DNA of 64,000 nt from Pseudomonadota bacterium. Its GTDB lineage: Bacteria > Desulfobacterota > Desulfovibrionia > Desulfovibrionales > Desulfomicrobiaceae. The stretch is taken from NCBI GenBank assembly GCA_018902545.1, contig JAHIQM010000020.1, positions 141,794 to 205,793 on the forward strand, in the 5' to 3' direction. The position numbers were made by a program, and so were the translations under genes. The notes under the pieces are model-generated. The model did no database searches and had not been told where the DNA came from. It was given only the letters and a program-made list of their open reading frames with translations. This document shows positions 53,071 to 61,383 of this stretch, piece after piece; position 1 is the first letter of the stretch; each line of letters starts with the position of its first letter.

Positions 53071-53147
53071 TGGCCCGCCCTGCATGACTCGAACATGCGA
53101 CCAACGGATTCGAAGTCCGCTACTCTATCCAGCTGAGCTAAGGGCGG
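53071..53147 (-). tRNA. tRNA-Arg (TCG)
   Basis: A 77-nt cloverleaf with acceptor CCGCCCT/AGGGCGG, D-arm TAGCTCAGCTGGATAGAG, anticodon loop CTTCGAA (anticodon TCG), T-arm GTTCGAGTC, and encoded CCA. Confidence 0.95.
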
Positions 53148-53156
53148 AATCGGCGA

Positions 53157-53255
53157 TTAGTGGTGGTGCTTGTCGGGGCCGTGTTCCTTGTTCAGGAAAT
53201 AGACGATCAGACCGACGCAGCTAAGGCCTAAGGCAAGGATGAGTCCAGAAAACAT
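53157..53255 (-). CDS. 32-residue single-pass membrane peptide
   Basis: A very short gene with a perfect AAGGAGG 7 bp before the ATG. The product starts MFSGLILALGLSCVGLIVYF, a single membrane helix, followed by a hydrophilic end (LNKEHGPDKHHH) with three terminal histidines. It lies 9 bp upstream of tRNA-Arg on the same strand. It resembles tiny respiratory-complex or transporter accessory subunits in layout, but I recognise no family. Confidence 0.65.
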   Translation of the reverse strand: MFSGLILALGLSCVGLIVYFLNKEHGPDKHHH

Positions 53256-53436
53256 AGAGTGCCTCCTTGTGGTTATTGTCTAGCTGCTTAGTATAGGCGA
53301 AATCAGGCTTGACTTCAAGTTCTTTTCTTCACAAGTAATTGCCGAGCGGCGCGGTGGGGTGGCCTTTTGCCCCGGGGAGGAGTATGCAGCCGTGGGCGCT
53401 GTTACTTCATTTGAAACAATCGGTTCCGGAGCTTTT

Positions 53437-54744
53437 ATGACGATATGGAAAAGTTGCGTTGGTCTGCTTGCCTTGCTTGTTTTTTCGACCTCCATCTGGG
53501 CCGCCGAGACCTTGACCATGAGGGAAGCGGTGGAGATCGGGCTGCGGTCAAACCCCTCGATCCTGGCCGCGCGCGAAGCCTTGGACGCCTCGGACTACGC
53601 CGTCAAATCGGCCAAGGCCGCTTTTGGGCCGTCCATGAGCACCCAATACGGCTACACCCGGCTCGACGAGCGGCCGCAGGCCTTCGGGGCGAACGCCGGC
53701 ACGCTCGACAACTGGGAACTTGCCTTTAACGTCCACCAGCCCCTTTTTACGGGATTCAATCTGCTGACAACGCATGAAAAGGCCATGCTGCAGAAGGAAC
53801 AGGTCGCCTCGCAGATAGACAACGCCGAGTTGCGGCTGACCGTCGCCATTCAGGATGCCTTTCTGCGTTTGCTGCAGGCCCGGGAGAATGTGCGGTCCGC
53901 CGAGGATTCCCTCGTTCGCCTTCGTTCGCAGTTGAAGGTGAACACTGCATTTTACGAGGTTGGCCTGCGCCCCAAGCTCGACATGCTGCAGGCCGAGGTC
54001 GACGTGGCCACGGCGGAGCAGCTTCTGCTGGCTGCCGCAAACAATGAATCCACTGTGCAGGCGCAACTCAACACCCTGCTTGGCAAAAGCGTGGCCACGG
54101 AAGTGGAGTACGTCGGGGAGTTGCGTTATTTTCCGATGTCCTTGACCCTTGCGGAGTGTCTGGAGCGTGCGGCCAGGGAGCGTCCGGACCTGCGCATTGC
54201 CCGTCAGGCCGTCATGTTGGCAGAAAAGGACACGGTCCTTGCGGCGGTTCCCTACTATCCGCAGGTCGGCGCCGATTTCAATTATATTCGCGCCGGCGAA
54301 GACCCGCTGGTGCATGGTGGGGATTACCACAAGCCCAGCCAATGGAACGCTCAGCTCGGGCTGAAGTGGACTTTTTTCGAGTGGGGCAAGACCTATTACG
54401 GGGAAAGGCAGGCGGAGAAAAACGTGAGCCGCCTGGGACAGGAATATCAGAGTCTGGAGAATGACGCCGCGTTCGAGGTCAAGAAGAGCTTTTTGCAGAT
54501 CCAGTCCGCCGAAAAGCGCATCGCCGCCGCCAGGCAGGGACTCGTCGCCGCCAAGGAAAGCTATCGCATGGCCTTGGCCAGATACGAGGCCCAGGTGGGC
54601 ACCAATACGGATGTCCTTGACGCCCAGGCCAAGCAGACCCGCAGCGAAGCCGGTCTGAACGAGGCGCTGTCTGATTATGGACGGGCCGTGGCCGAGCTAT
54701 ATGGTGCCATGGGCCAGAAGAATCCCGAACTTCTTGCGCAGTGA
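53437..54744 (+). CDS. TolC-family outer-membrane efflux protein
   Basis: This 435-residue protein has a signal peptide (residues 1-22, ending SIWAA) and two outer-membrane-efflux repeats of long coiled helices: LTMREAVEIGLRSNPSILAA and LTLAECLERAARERPDLRIA start the two halves, and LKWTFFEWGKTYYGE is the second beta-strand part. TolC-type trimers form the outer-membrane channel of RND, ABC or type I export systems. No partner genes are adjacent, so it is an orphan component. A start upstream of 53437 lacks a signal peptide at its N-terminus and was rejected. Confidence 0.9.
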   Translation: MTIWKSCVGLLALLVFSTSIWAAETLTMREAVEIGLRSNPSILAAREALDASDYAVKSAKAAFGPSMSTQYGYTRLDERPQAFGANAGTLDNWELAFNVHQPLFTGFNLLTTHEKAMLQKEQVASQIDNAELRLTVAIQDAFLRLLQARENVRSAEDSLVRLRSQLKVNTAFYEVGLRPKLDMLQAEVDVATAEQLLLAAANNESTVQAQLNTLLGKSVATEVEYVGELRYFPMSLTLAECLERAARERPDLRIARQAVMLAEKDTVLAAVPYYPQVGADFNYIRAGEDPLVHGGDYHKPSQWNAQLGLKWTFFEWGKTYYGERQAEKNVSRLGQEYQSLENDAAFEVKKSFLQIQSAEKRIAAARQGLVAAKESYRMALARYEAQVGTNTDVLDAQAKQTRSEAGLNEALSDYGRAVAELYGAMGQKNPELLAQ

Positions 54745-54748
54745 GGAA

Positions 54749-54780
54749 GAGCCGGACCCTTTTTAGGATCCGGCTTTTTT
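54749..54780. terminator. Terminator between tolC-like and lon-like genes
   Basis: AGCCGGA and TCCGGCT arms with a further CC/GG pair, then six T on the plus strand. The 3' end of the opposing lon-like gene lies within the hairpin. Confidence 0.85.
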
Positions 54781-57201
54781 CAGGCCCTTGCGCCGGGGCA
54801 TGGCGCATTTCTTTTCTGCCAGCACGGCCAGTTCCGTAAGTCTCTCGTCTACGGCCGCGTAGATGGAATTCTGCGAAAAGCGTCCGTCTTTCAAGCGTTC
54901 TCCCGCCCTTTTGCCGGTCAAAGACTCCATGGCCTCCTCGATGGTACTCACGGGGTGGATATGGAACTGCCCATCCTTGATGGCCTGCAGCACGTTGTCC
55001 CGCAGCACCAGGTGCACGATGTTGTCCCTGGGCAGCAGCACGCCTTGCTTTCCGGTGAGGCCACGCCGCCTGCAGACCTCGAAGAATCCTTCCACTTTGT
55101 GTGTGACTCCGCCAACGGCCATGATGGCCCCGGACTGGGAAATGGCACCGGTGAAGGCCAGGTCAAGGCGGATCGGTACGTTTGAGAGGGCGGAAAGCAG
55201 GGCGGCCAGTTCCGCTCCCGATGCGGAGTCGCCGTCGACCTGGGCGTAGCTCTGCTCGAAACACAGGCTTCCGGTCAGCACCAGCGGCTTGTTGCGGGCG
55301 AACAGGTTCACGAAATAGCTCTTGAGGATCATCATGCCCTTGGTGTGGATGGGGCCGCCCAGTTCGGCCTCGCGCTCCAGGTCCATGATGCCGCCGTGAC
55401 CGACGCCGACGGTGCAGGATATCTGATGGGGCAAACCCATGACATAGTCTCCCACCTGGGTCACGGACAGGCCGTTGGCCACGCCCACCTCCTTGCCCTG
55501 GGTGCGGACTTTGATGGACCTACGGTCGTATTCGCGCAGGAATTCCTCCTGGTACAGGTTGGTCCTGTATTCGCGCTCCGCCAGGGCCTGCTTGACAATG
55601 CTCGCGTCGATGGTGCGTTTGTCCTGGCTGATGGCCAGGGCATTTGATTCGATCATGATTTCGCGCAAGTGCGAAAAATGCAGGGACAAGCGCTCCCGGT
55701 CCTCGGCCATGCGGGTGGAGTAGTTCACAAGTTCGGCGTAGGCGTCCTTGGTGAATCCGCGCAGCCCGGCTTCGCGTCCGGCGCGGTCCAGAGCCTGGGC
55801 GTAACCGGTGATGGCTTCCGGCGTGCGCTCCACGGTGTCCTGAATGTGCGCTTTGAGCTTGAATATCTTCCGGAACCGCTCGTCATGCATGTAGAGCAGT
55901 TCATAGGTCTCGTCGTCGCCGATGAGCAGAACCTTCAGCGACAGAGGGATAGGGTCCGGGCTGATGGTGCGGGTGCGCAGCAGGTCATAGTGGTCCGTGG
56001 GGTCGTCCAGGCTCGACTGCTTGGTGCGCAGGCAGCGCAGCAGACCCTCCCATGCGGTGGGGTGGCTCAGGAGATCGTCAACGCGCAGGATGAGGAACCC
56101 GCCGTTGGCGCGATGCACCGCCCCGGCCTTGATCAGTGAGAAGTCGGTATAGTAGGTGCCCCATTCGGTTTCGCGCTCCATGCACCCCAGCAGATTGAAA
56201 AACCCGGGGTTGATTTCCTTGACAACCGGCGCGCCTATGACCTCGGAATTGTCCACGAAGAGATTGACGTCGTAGCGTTGGAAAAAGGCATCGGAAAGAC
56301 CTTCTCCCTGCTGATCCGGGCCGCCGGTGCGAGGTTCGCGCTCAGTCCTGCCCTGATAGTGGGGCAGGTTTTCGAGGATGTCCTCCTTGAAGGAGTCGAA
56401 ATATTTTTTGAGAACCTTGTTCTCGGCGAATTTTTTGAGGATCGGTGCGAGCAGCCGGTCTACGAGGCTGGCGGCATGTTCCTGGGCCAGTTGGACTTCC
56501 TTGGCCCGGAATTCCTGCTCGCTTTTGTTGACCAGGCGCGAGAGGTCCGCGATGGCGTTCAGCACTGCGCTGCTCTGATCTTTAAGTACTTTTTTCTGCG
56601 ATGATCCCAGGCGCTCGAACTCTTCCGACGTGAGTACCTTGCCATCCACCAATGGCGTGAGGGAGACAGCTCCGGCGTCGTCGATGTTCAGGCTGAACCC
56701 CTTTTTCTGGGCGGCTTCATCCATCCTGTCCATCAGATCGTCGCGCACCAGGGCCAGCTTGGTGAAGAGTTTATTCTGAAGGCGCAGGTAGCTGGCTTGT
56801 TCAAAATGACGGGGCAGATCGCGGCGCAGGCGTTTGACGATGCGTTGCAGGTCATTCTTGAGGAGTTTTCCCTGTCCGGGGGGAAGACTGACCAGGATCG
56901 GCTTGTCGGGGTTGTCGAAATTGTTCAGATAGACGAGGTCCGGTGGCGTCGTCCCGGCCACGGCCCGCGGAAGAAGAAAATTTTCGACAAGATAGGTCCG
57001 GCCAAGCCCTGGTTCTCCAGCGACGTAGACGTTGTATTCCATGCCGGGGATGGAGAGCCCCAGCTCAAGGGCCTTGCGGGCCCTGGGCTGAAACAGGCAG
57101 ACGGAATTGGCGTTGTCGCGGATATCGTTGCTGCGCAGTATTTTACGCGGATCCGGTTCAATATTGAGCTGGCGGGCTTTGAGTTCTGGGATGTTTTTCA
57201 T
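54763..57201 (-). CDS. Lon-like ATP-dependent protease (AAA_32/LonB-type)
   Basis: This 812-residue protease of family S16 has a divergent AAA+ domain with a Walker A-like loop GEPGLGRT (residues 62-69, Arg in place of the usual Lys, which I recall as common in this subfamily). A coiled-coil insertion (about 130-270) and Walker B/sensor regions around RANGGFLILRVDDLL follow. The C-terminal protease domain has the catalytic serine in VDGDSASGAELAALLS and the lysine in VTHKVEGFFEVC. It lacks the N-terminal substrate domain of LonA. It should degrade damaged or regulatory proteins. Transcribed away from the atp operon. Confidence 0.9.
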   Translation of the reverse strand: MKNIPELKARQLNIEPDPRKILRSNDIRDNANSVCLFQPRARKALELGLSIPGMEYNVYVAGEPGLGRTYLVENFLLPRAVAGTTPPDLVYLNNFDNPDKPILVSLPPGQGKLLKNDLQRIVKRLRRDLPRHFEQASYLRLQNKLFTKLALVRDDLMDRMDEAAQKKGFSLNIDDAGAVSLTPLVDGKVLTSEEFERLGSSQKKVLKDQSSAVLNAIADLSRLVNKSEQEFRAKEVQLAQEHAASLVDRLLAPILKKFAENKVLKKYFDSFKEDILENLPHYQGRTEREPRTGGPDQQGEGLSDAFFQRYDVNLFVDNSEVIGAPVVKEINPGFFNLLGCMERETEWGTYYTDFSLIKAGAVHRANGGFLILRVDDLLSHPTAWEGLLRCLRTKQSSLDDPTDHYDLLRTRTISPDPIPLSLKVLLIGDDETYELLYMHDERFRKIFKLKAHIQDTVERTPEAITGYAQALDRAGREAGLRGFTKDAYAELVNYSTRMAEDRERLSLHFSHLREIMIESNALAISQDKRTIDASIVKQALAEREYRTNLYQEEFLREYDRRSIKVRTQGKEVGVANGLSVTQVGDYVMGLPHQISCTVGVGHGGIMDLEREAELGGPIHTKGMMILKSYFVNLFARNKPLVLTGSLCFEQSYAQVDGDSASGAELAALLSALSNVPIRLDLAFTGAISQSGAIMAVGGVTHKVEGFFEVCRRRGLTGKQGVLLPRDNIVHLVLRDNVLQAIKDGQFHIHPVSTIEEAMESLTGKRAGERLKDGRFSQNSIYAAVDERLTELAVLAEKKCAMPRRKGLKKAGS

Positions 57202-57383
57202 TGATTCTCGGGTTGCTGGATTTTGTCCAGTGTTGTTGATTTCGTGTCAGGGCATAGTGCGATTAGGTCCGACTGGCAAGCTGGCCGGTTGGAACGGCGA
57301 GGGCGTTTTGTGCTGTTAACTGTTCACGGAGCTTAGGTGAGAGGGGCCTGAAAATTCGTCAGATGCAAAACTTTGGTTGACGC

Positions 57384-57413
57384 GAAGTTGGGGGCTATGG
57401 TAGCCCCGACTTC
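57384..57413. promoter_or_regulatory. Hairpin in the atp leader
   Basis: GAAGT-TGGGGGCTA and TAGCCCC-GACTTC form a 13-bp stem around TGG, just before the candidate Rex site. No T run follows on either strand, so it is more likely an RNA leader structure or extended operator than a terminator. Confidence 0.45.
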
Positions 57414-57416
57414 GAT

Positions 57417-57434
57417 TTGTGATTTATTGCACGA
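57417..57434 (+). promoter_or_regulatory. Candidate Rex operator upstream of the atp operon
   Basis: TTGTGATTTATTGCACGA matches the Rex consensus TTGTGAAATATTTCACAA at 14 of 18 positions, 37 bp upstream of the first gene. rex itself lies just beyond the operon. This would link F0 synthesis to the NADH/NAD+ ratio. Confidence 0.6.
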
Positions 57435-57471
57435 ACGATTCGGGACGGCCAACACCCATAAAGACGGACAT

Positions 57472-57735
57472 ATGCTCTTTAATAAAAAAAATAATCAAAA
57501 TATCGAGTCGCTGGGCAGCGCTTCAGTGATGGGGCTGCATCTGGTTTCCGGGGTGATCGTGGGCATCGCCATGGGTTATTACCTGGACAAATATTTTGGT
57601 ACCAAACCTTGGTTGACGCTTATTTTTCTGGTGTTCGGCATCATCGCTGGATACAAGAACATGTTTCGTGAAATGAAGCGCATCCAGAAAAAAGAATCGG
57701 AAACCGAGGCTCGCAAATATGCGGAAAAAGATTGA
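57472..57735 (+). CDS. atpZ: AtpZ/AtpI-type F0 assembly protein
   Basis: This 87-residue protein has two membrane helices (GLHLVSGVIVGIAMGYYLDK and PWLTLIFLVFGIIAGYKNMF) and charged ends, the AtpZ (DUF4492/AtpI-like) pattern found at the head of many ATP synthase operons, with proposed roles in c-ring assembly or Mg/Ca uptake. The ATG at 57472 is the likely start; the earlier in-frame part covers the promoter and was rejected. It overlaps the next gene by 17 bp. Confidence 0.8.
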   Translation: MLFNKKNNQNIESLGSASVMGLHLVSGVIVGIAMGYYLDKYFGTKPWLTLIFLVFGIIAGYKNMFREMKRIQKKESETEARKYAEKD

Positions 57736-58123
57736 ACGCTTTCTTTACGCCAGGGGGTTTCACGTCCCTGAGGTCCGGAAGATGGCGTTGCACCAAGTCT
57801 ACTTCCTGTGCGGAGCCCTGCCCGCTGTCGCGTTCGGCAGGGGCGGGGTGGATCTGGTCACGGGAGTTCTGCTTGGGACCCTCAATTTTCTGGCATTGGG
57901 CAAGTTGATTCAGGAATTGGTATATTTGCAAAAAAGTGCGGTGATTGTTCAGATTTTCAGCTTTTACGGACGTCTGTTGCTGACGGCCTTGGCTTTTTAT
58001 GTACTGATCGTCCATATGGGCTCTTCGGGCGTCTGGCTGCTGCTGGGTTTTTCCACCGTGCTGATCAATATTTTGCTTTGGGGAATGTCACAATTTTTGG
58101 GGAAAACTTCTAAGGAGGCATAA
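57719..58123 (+). CDS. atpI: ATP synthase subunit I
   Basis: This 134-residue membrane protein of the ATP synthase I family has four predicted helices, including QVYFLCGALPAVAFGRGGVD and LGFSTVLINILLWGMSQFL. AtpI is thought to help assemble the c-ring. It starts inside the end of atpZ and ends 2 bp before atpB, so the genes are co-translated. Confidence 0.82.
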   Translation: MRKKIERFLYARGFHVPEVRKMALHQVYFLCGALPAVAFGRGGVDLVTGVLLGTLNFLALGKLIQELVYLQKSAVIVQIFSFYGRLLLTALAFYVLIVHMGSSGVWLLLGFSTVLINILLWGMSQFLGKTSKEA

Positions 58124-58125
58124 AA

Positions 58126-58830
58126 ATGGCAGGGGATTTACATCCAATTTTCTTCGTTGAGGAACTGGTAAAAGCCATTGGTCTCGTGGACGCCCATGGC
58201 TACAGTTTGATACCGGGCCAAATCCTCCACGCGTGGGTGGTTATGGGCGTGCTTATCGCCCTGTCCATAATGGCCACGAAAAAACTCTCCCTTGTGCCGA
58301 AAGGGTTGCAGAATTTTTTTGAACTGCTCATCGAAACGCTTGAGAATTTTGTCGTCGCCAATATGGGAGAATCCGGGCGCAAGGTTTTCCCGGTGCTGGC
58401 GACGCTGTTCATCTTCATTCTGTTCAGCAACTACGAAGGCCTGATTCCTGGCCTGGATGCTCCGACTGCGAATATCAACACCACGCTGGCCATGGCAGTG
58501 TTCGTGTTCGTGTACTACCAGTACTGGGGATTCAAACTGCACGGCTTTCATTATGTGCATCACTTCACCGGGCCGGTAGCATGGCTCGCTCCCTTGATTT
58601 TTCCCATCGAAGTGATCGGCCACTTCGCGCGCATGCTCTCGCTTTCCTTGCGTCTTTTCGGAAATATCAAGGGCGAGGAAATCGTTCTGGTTCTGCTGTT
58701 CATGCTGGCACCGGTCGTGTCCACCGTGCCGATTTACTTCTTGTTCATGTTGCTGAAAGTCATTCAGGCGCTGGTCTTCTTCATGCTGTCCATGCTGTAC
58801 CTGAAGGGCGCGTTTGAAGAAGCTCACTAA
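58126..58830 (+). CDS. atpB: ATP synthase F0 subunit a
   Basis: This 234-residue membrane stator subunit forms the ion half-channels against the c-ring. The essential arginine lies in ARMLSLSLRLFGNIKGEE, and the family block LFSNYEGLIPGLDAPTANIN is present. The start has an AAGGAGG site. It is followed by atpE after 61 bp. The F1 genes (atpHAGDC) and atpF are not in the window, so the operon is split, as is usual in Desulfovibrionales. Confidence 0.95.
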   Translation: MAGDLHPIFFVEELVKAIGLVDAHGYSLIPGQILHAWVVMGVLIALSIMATKKLSLVPKGLQNFFELLIETLENFVVANMGESGRKVFPVLATLFIFILFSNYEGLIPGLDAPTANINTTLAMAVFVFVYYQYWGFKLHGFHYVHHFTGPVAWLAPLIFPIEVIGHFARMLSLSLRLFGNIKGEEIVLVLLFMLAPVVSTVPIYFLFMLLKVIQALVFFMLSMLYLKGAFEEAH

Positions 58831-58891
58831 TTCTGGGGGAAATGGTCTTTTCGACCAATAATCATTATACGTTTTAGGAGGTTTTTGAATC

Positions 58892-59215
58892 ATGCGTAAA
58901 GGTTTTCTGTCCGTACTGGCCACTGTCGCTCTGGTAGCTGTCGCTTCTGCCGCATTTGCCGCTGACGCTGCTCCTGAAGTCATCTCCACCATCGCTTGGG
59001 CTGCTTCCTTGGGAATGGCCATCGCTGCTGCTGGTTGTGGCATCGCTCAGGGTATGGCCGTTAAGGCTGCTTGCGAAGGCACCGCCCGCAACCCCGAAGC
59101 TTCTGGTAAGATCACCGTCACCATGCTGATCGGCTTGGCACTGATCGAATCTCTGGCCATTTACGCCCTGGTTGTTAACCTGATCCTGCTGTTCGCCAAC
59201 CCCTTCGTCGGCTAA
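58892..59215 (+). CDS. atpE: ATP synthase F0 subunit c with N-terminal extension
   Basis: This 107-residue proteolipid, longer than the usual 75-90, carries an N-terminal hydrophobic extension that looks like a cleavable signal peptide ([16 protein letters not shown], then ADAAPE). The two helices follow, with the RNPEA loop and the ion-binding glutamate in [16 protein letters not shown] glutamine in GIAQG and the Ser after the Glu match two of the Na+-ligand positions of sodium-type c-rings, but the following Thr is Leu. AGGAGG precedes the start. Confidence 0.93.
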   Translation: MRKGFLSVLATVALVAVASAAFAADAAPEVISTIAWAASLGMAIAAAGCGIAQGMAVKAACEGTARNPEASGKITVTMLIGLALIESLAIYALVVNLILLFANPFVG

Positions 59216-59225
59216 CTTTGATCGA

Positions 59226-59259
59226 AAAAGGGGGGAGGCCCAGCCTCCCCCCTTTTTTT
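59226..59259 (+). terminator. Rho-independent terminator after atpE
   Basis: AAGGGGGGAGGC and GCCTCCCCCCTT pair around a CCA loop, then a run of T. It ends the F0 operon before rex. Confidence 0.92.
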
Positions 59260-59306
59260 GACCATTCTTAGTGAAATAACTCGAGAAGGATCTGCTTGGA
59301 GTCATT

Positions 59307-59951
59307 TTGAAAAGCGCTCATATACCACGCGCCACGATTCAGCGTCTGGCTGTTTACGTTCAAGTCTTGGAGACGCTCCTTCAAGAGGGAGATTCTGTCA
59401 TTTCCTCGGACGGTCTGGCTCGAGCTTGCGGGGTGAACCCTTCGCAGATTCGAAAAGATCTAGCGTACTTCGGCGAATTCGGAGTGCGCGGAGTCGGGTA
59501 TTACGTTCAAGACCTGCTTACAGCCATCAAGCAGTCCCTGGGAATTGACCGGACGTGGAATGTCGCCCTGGTCGGAGTTGGAAACCTGGGCCGGGCGCTT
59601 TTGCGCCATGGTATTTTCAGGCGTCGCGGCTTCATTCTCGTTGGTGCGTTCGACTGCGACCCCTTCAAGATCGGCGAGGAAGTGGCTGGCCTTGAGGTTG
59701 TATGTTCGCGCCGTCTGAATGAGAAGGTCAGTGAGCTTGAAATCGAAATTGGAATAATCACCACTCCTCCAGAACGTGCCCAACGCGCCGCCAACTATCT
59801 GGTTGAAGCAGGCGTGAAGGGAATTGTTAATTTCGCGCCTGCTCGGATTTCGGTCCCGGAAACTGTGGCAGTGGAATATGTCGATTTTATGCACCACATT
59901 TTTTCCGTGGCCTTCAATATTTCCATCAATCAAGCTAAAGGCCTTTCCTGA
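59307..59951 (+). CDS. rex: Redox-sensing transcriptional repressor Rex
   Basis: This 214-residue Rex repressor binds DNA when NADH is low and lets go when NADH rises. The N-terminal winged helix reads IPRATIQRLAVYVQVLETLL and NPSQIRKDLAYFGEFGVRG; the Rossmann part has VALVGVGNLGRALL and the C-terminal swap helix HHIFSVAFNIS. The start is a TTG with GGAG upstream; no ATG is better placed. In D. vulgaris Rex represses sulfate adenylyltransferase and other energy genes. Here it lies directly behind the F0 operon. Confidence 0.94.
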   Translation: MKSAHIPRATIQRLAVYVQVLETLLQEGDSVISSDGLARACGVNPSQIRKDLAYFGEFGVRGVGYYVQDLLTAIKQSLGIDRTWNVALVGVGNLGRALLRHGIFRRRGFILVGAFDCDPFKIGEEVAGLEVVCSRRLNEKVSELEIEIGIITTPPERAQRAANYLVEAGVKGIVNFAPARISVPETVAVEYVDFMHHIFSVAFNISINQAKGLS

Positions 59952-60049
59952 TTCTCTTTTTTTCCGAGTACAGTTCGCACGAATTTCGGCTTGCCATTCG
60001 TCACTGAGTGGTTTAGTTGTCCTCTCTCTTTTGAAACTGGAGGTTTCCC

Positions 60050-60259
60050 ATGAAGAAAGATCTGCATCCTAAAGTTTACGAAACCGCAGTCCGTTGCGCC
60101 TGCGGATACGAGTTCAGCACCAAGTCCACTGTAGGCGCCGAACTTAATGTTGAAATTTGTTCGCATTGCCACCCCTTTTTCACGGGTGAGCAGCGTTTTA
60201 TCGATTCGGCCGGTCGTATCGACAGGTTCAGAAAGAAATACGCTAACGTGCCGAAATAA
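60050..60259 (+). CDS. rpmE: 50S ribosomal protein L31, zinc-binding form
   Basis: This 69-residue L31 of the C+ type has two cysteine pairs, CACG near residue 16 and [10 protein letters not shown] near residue 37, which bind zinc. It starts [11 protein letters not shown] and ends with the usual RIDRFRKKY. The ATG has a TGGAGG site. It leads the rpmE-prfA-prmC group. Confidence 0.96.
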   Translation: MKKDLHPKVYETAVRCACGYEFSTKSTVGAELNVEICSHCHPFFTGEQRFIDSAGRIDRFRKKYANVPK

Positions 60260-60297
60260 TCGATCAGCATTTATCAGAAGTTGAGCGCAGCATAACA

Positions 60298-61359
60298 ATG
60301 GTCGATAAACTTGAAAGTCTTGCGGCTAAATACCGCGAACTTGAACGCGAGATGAGCACGCCTGAAATTTTTCAGGATCAGGAGCGTTACAGGAAAATCG
60401 CCAAGAAACATGCGGACCTTGACGGGATCGTGAAGGCTTTTGAACTGTACAAGACCTTGCTGCGTGAGTTGAGTGAGAATCAAGAACTGGCCAAGGATCC
60501 TGACCCTGAGATGTGTGAAATGGCTCAGGCCGAGGTCGTCGCGTTCAAGGCCCGGGTTGGGGAGCAGGAACGTTTGCTCAAGCAGCTTCTGACCCCCAAA
60601 GATCCTCTGGATGAGAAAAACATCATCCTTGAGATCCGCGCCGGAACAGGGGGCGAAGAGGCGGCGTTGTTTGTGGCGGACATCTTCAGGATGTACTCGC
60701 GATACGCGGAACTGCATTCCTGGCGCGTGGAAGTGATGAGCAGCAGCGAAACGGGGACTGGCGGTTTCAAGGAAATCATCGCTTCCGTCTCCGGCACCAA
60801 CGTGTACAGCAAGCTGAAGTTCGAGTCTGGCGCGCATCGGGTCCAGCGCGTTCCCGCGACGGAGAGCCAGGGCCGGATTCACACTTCGGCTATCACGGTC
60901 GCAATTCTCCCTGAGGCAGAAGAAGTCGATGTGAAAATCGAACCCAGCGATATCCGTGTTGATGTGTTCCGCGCTTCCGGCCCTGGCGGTCAGTCCGTCA
61001 ATACGACGGATTCGGCCATCCGCATCACCCACCTGGCTACGGGCTTGATAGTTATCTGTCAGGACGAGAAGTCGCAGCATAAGAACAAGGCCAAGGCGCT
61101 CAAGGTGTTACGTTCCCGTCTGCTGCAGGCTGCTCAGGACGAGACAAAAAAAGCCTATGACGATAATCGCAAGGCGCAGGTGGGAACCGGCGACCGGTCT
61201 GAAAGGATCCGTACCTACAACTACCCACAGGGCCGTGTGACCGACCATCGTATCAATCTGACGCTTTATAATCTTGATCAGGCCATGGAAGGTCATATTG
61301 ATGACATTATCGATGGTCTGGTTCAGCATTATCAAGCTGAGGCCATGAAAGAAAGCTGA
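60298..61359 (+). CDS. prfA: Peptide chain release factor 1
   Basis: This 353-residue release factor reads UAA and UAG. The codon-recognising PAT tripeptide is in RVPATESQGR, and the catalytic GGQ in GPGGQSVNTTDSAIR, whose glutamine is methylated by PrmC. The length and the QDEKSQHKNKAKALK segment are typical. Its stop lies within a terminator-like hairpin in front of prmC. Confidence 0.97.
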   Translation: MVDKLESLAAKYRELEREMSTPEIFQDQERYRKIAKKHADLDGIVKAFELYKTLLRELSENQELAKDPDPEMCEMAQAEVVAFKARVGEQERLLKQLLTPKDPLDEKNIILEIRAGTGGEEAALFVADIFRMYSRYAELHSWRVEVMSSSETGTGGFKEIIASVSGTNVYSKLKFESGAHRVQRVPATESQGRIHTSAITVAILPEAEEVDVKIEPSDIRVDVFRASGPGGQSVNTTDSAIRITHLATGLIVICQDEKSQHKNKAKALKVLRSRLLQAAQDETKKAYDDNRKAQVGTGDRSERIRTYNYPQGRVTDHRINLTLYNLDQAMEGHIDDIIDGLVQHYQAEAMKES

Positions 61360-61379
61360 GGCGACTCGGCTTTTTTTTT
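61354..61379 (+). terminator. Terminator-like hairpin between prfA and prmC
   Basis: AGCTGAG and CTCGGCT pair (one U-G) around GCGA, followed by nine T. It overlaps the prfA stop and ends 5 bp before the prmC start. Confidence 0.8.
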
Positions 61380-61383
61380 GCCC

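Noticed and set aside
53071..53147. Integrated element at tRNA-Arg
   Set aside because: No integrase gene and no duplicated tRNA 3' end were found on either side within the window.
57300..57330. Second Rex site (TTTGTGCTGTTAACTGTTCACGG)
   Set aside because: Half-sites resemble Rex but the spacing is 4 bp too long.
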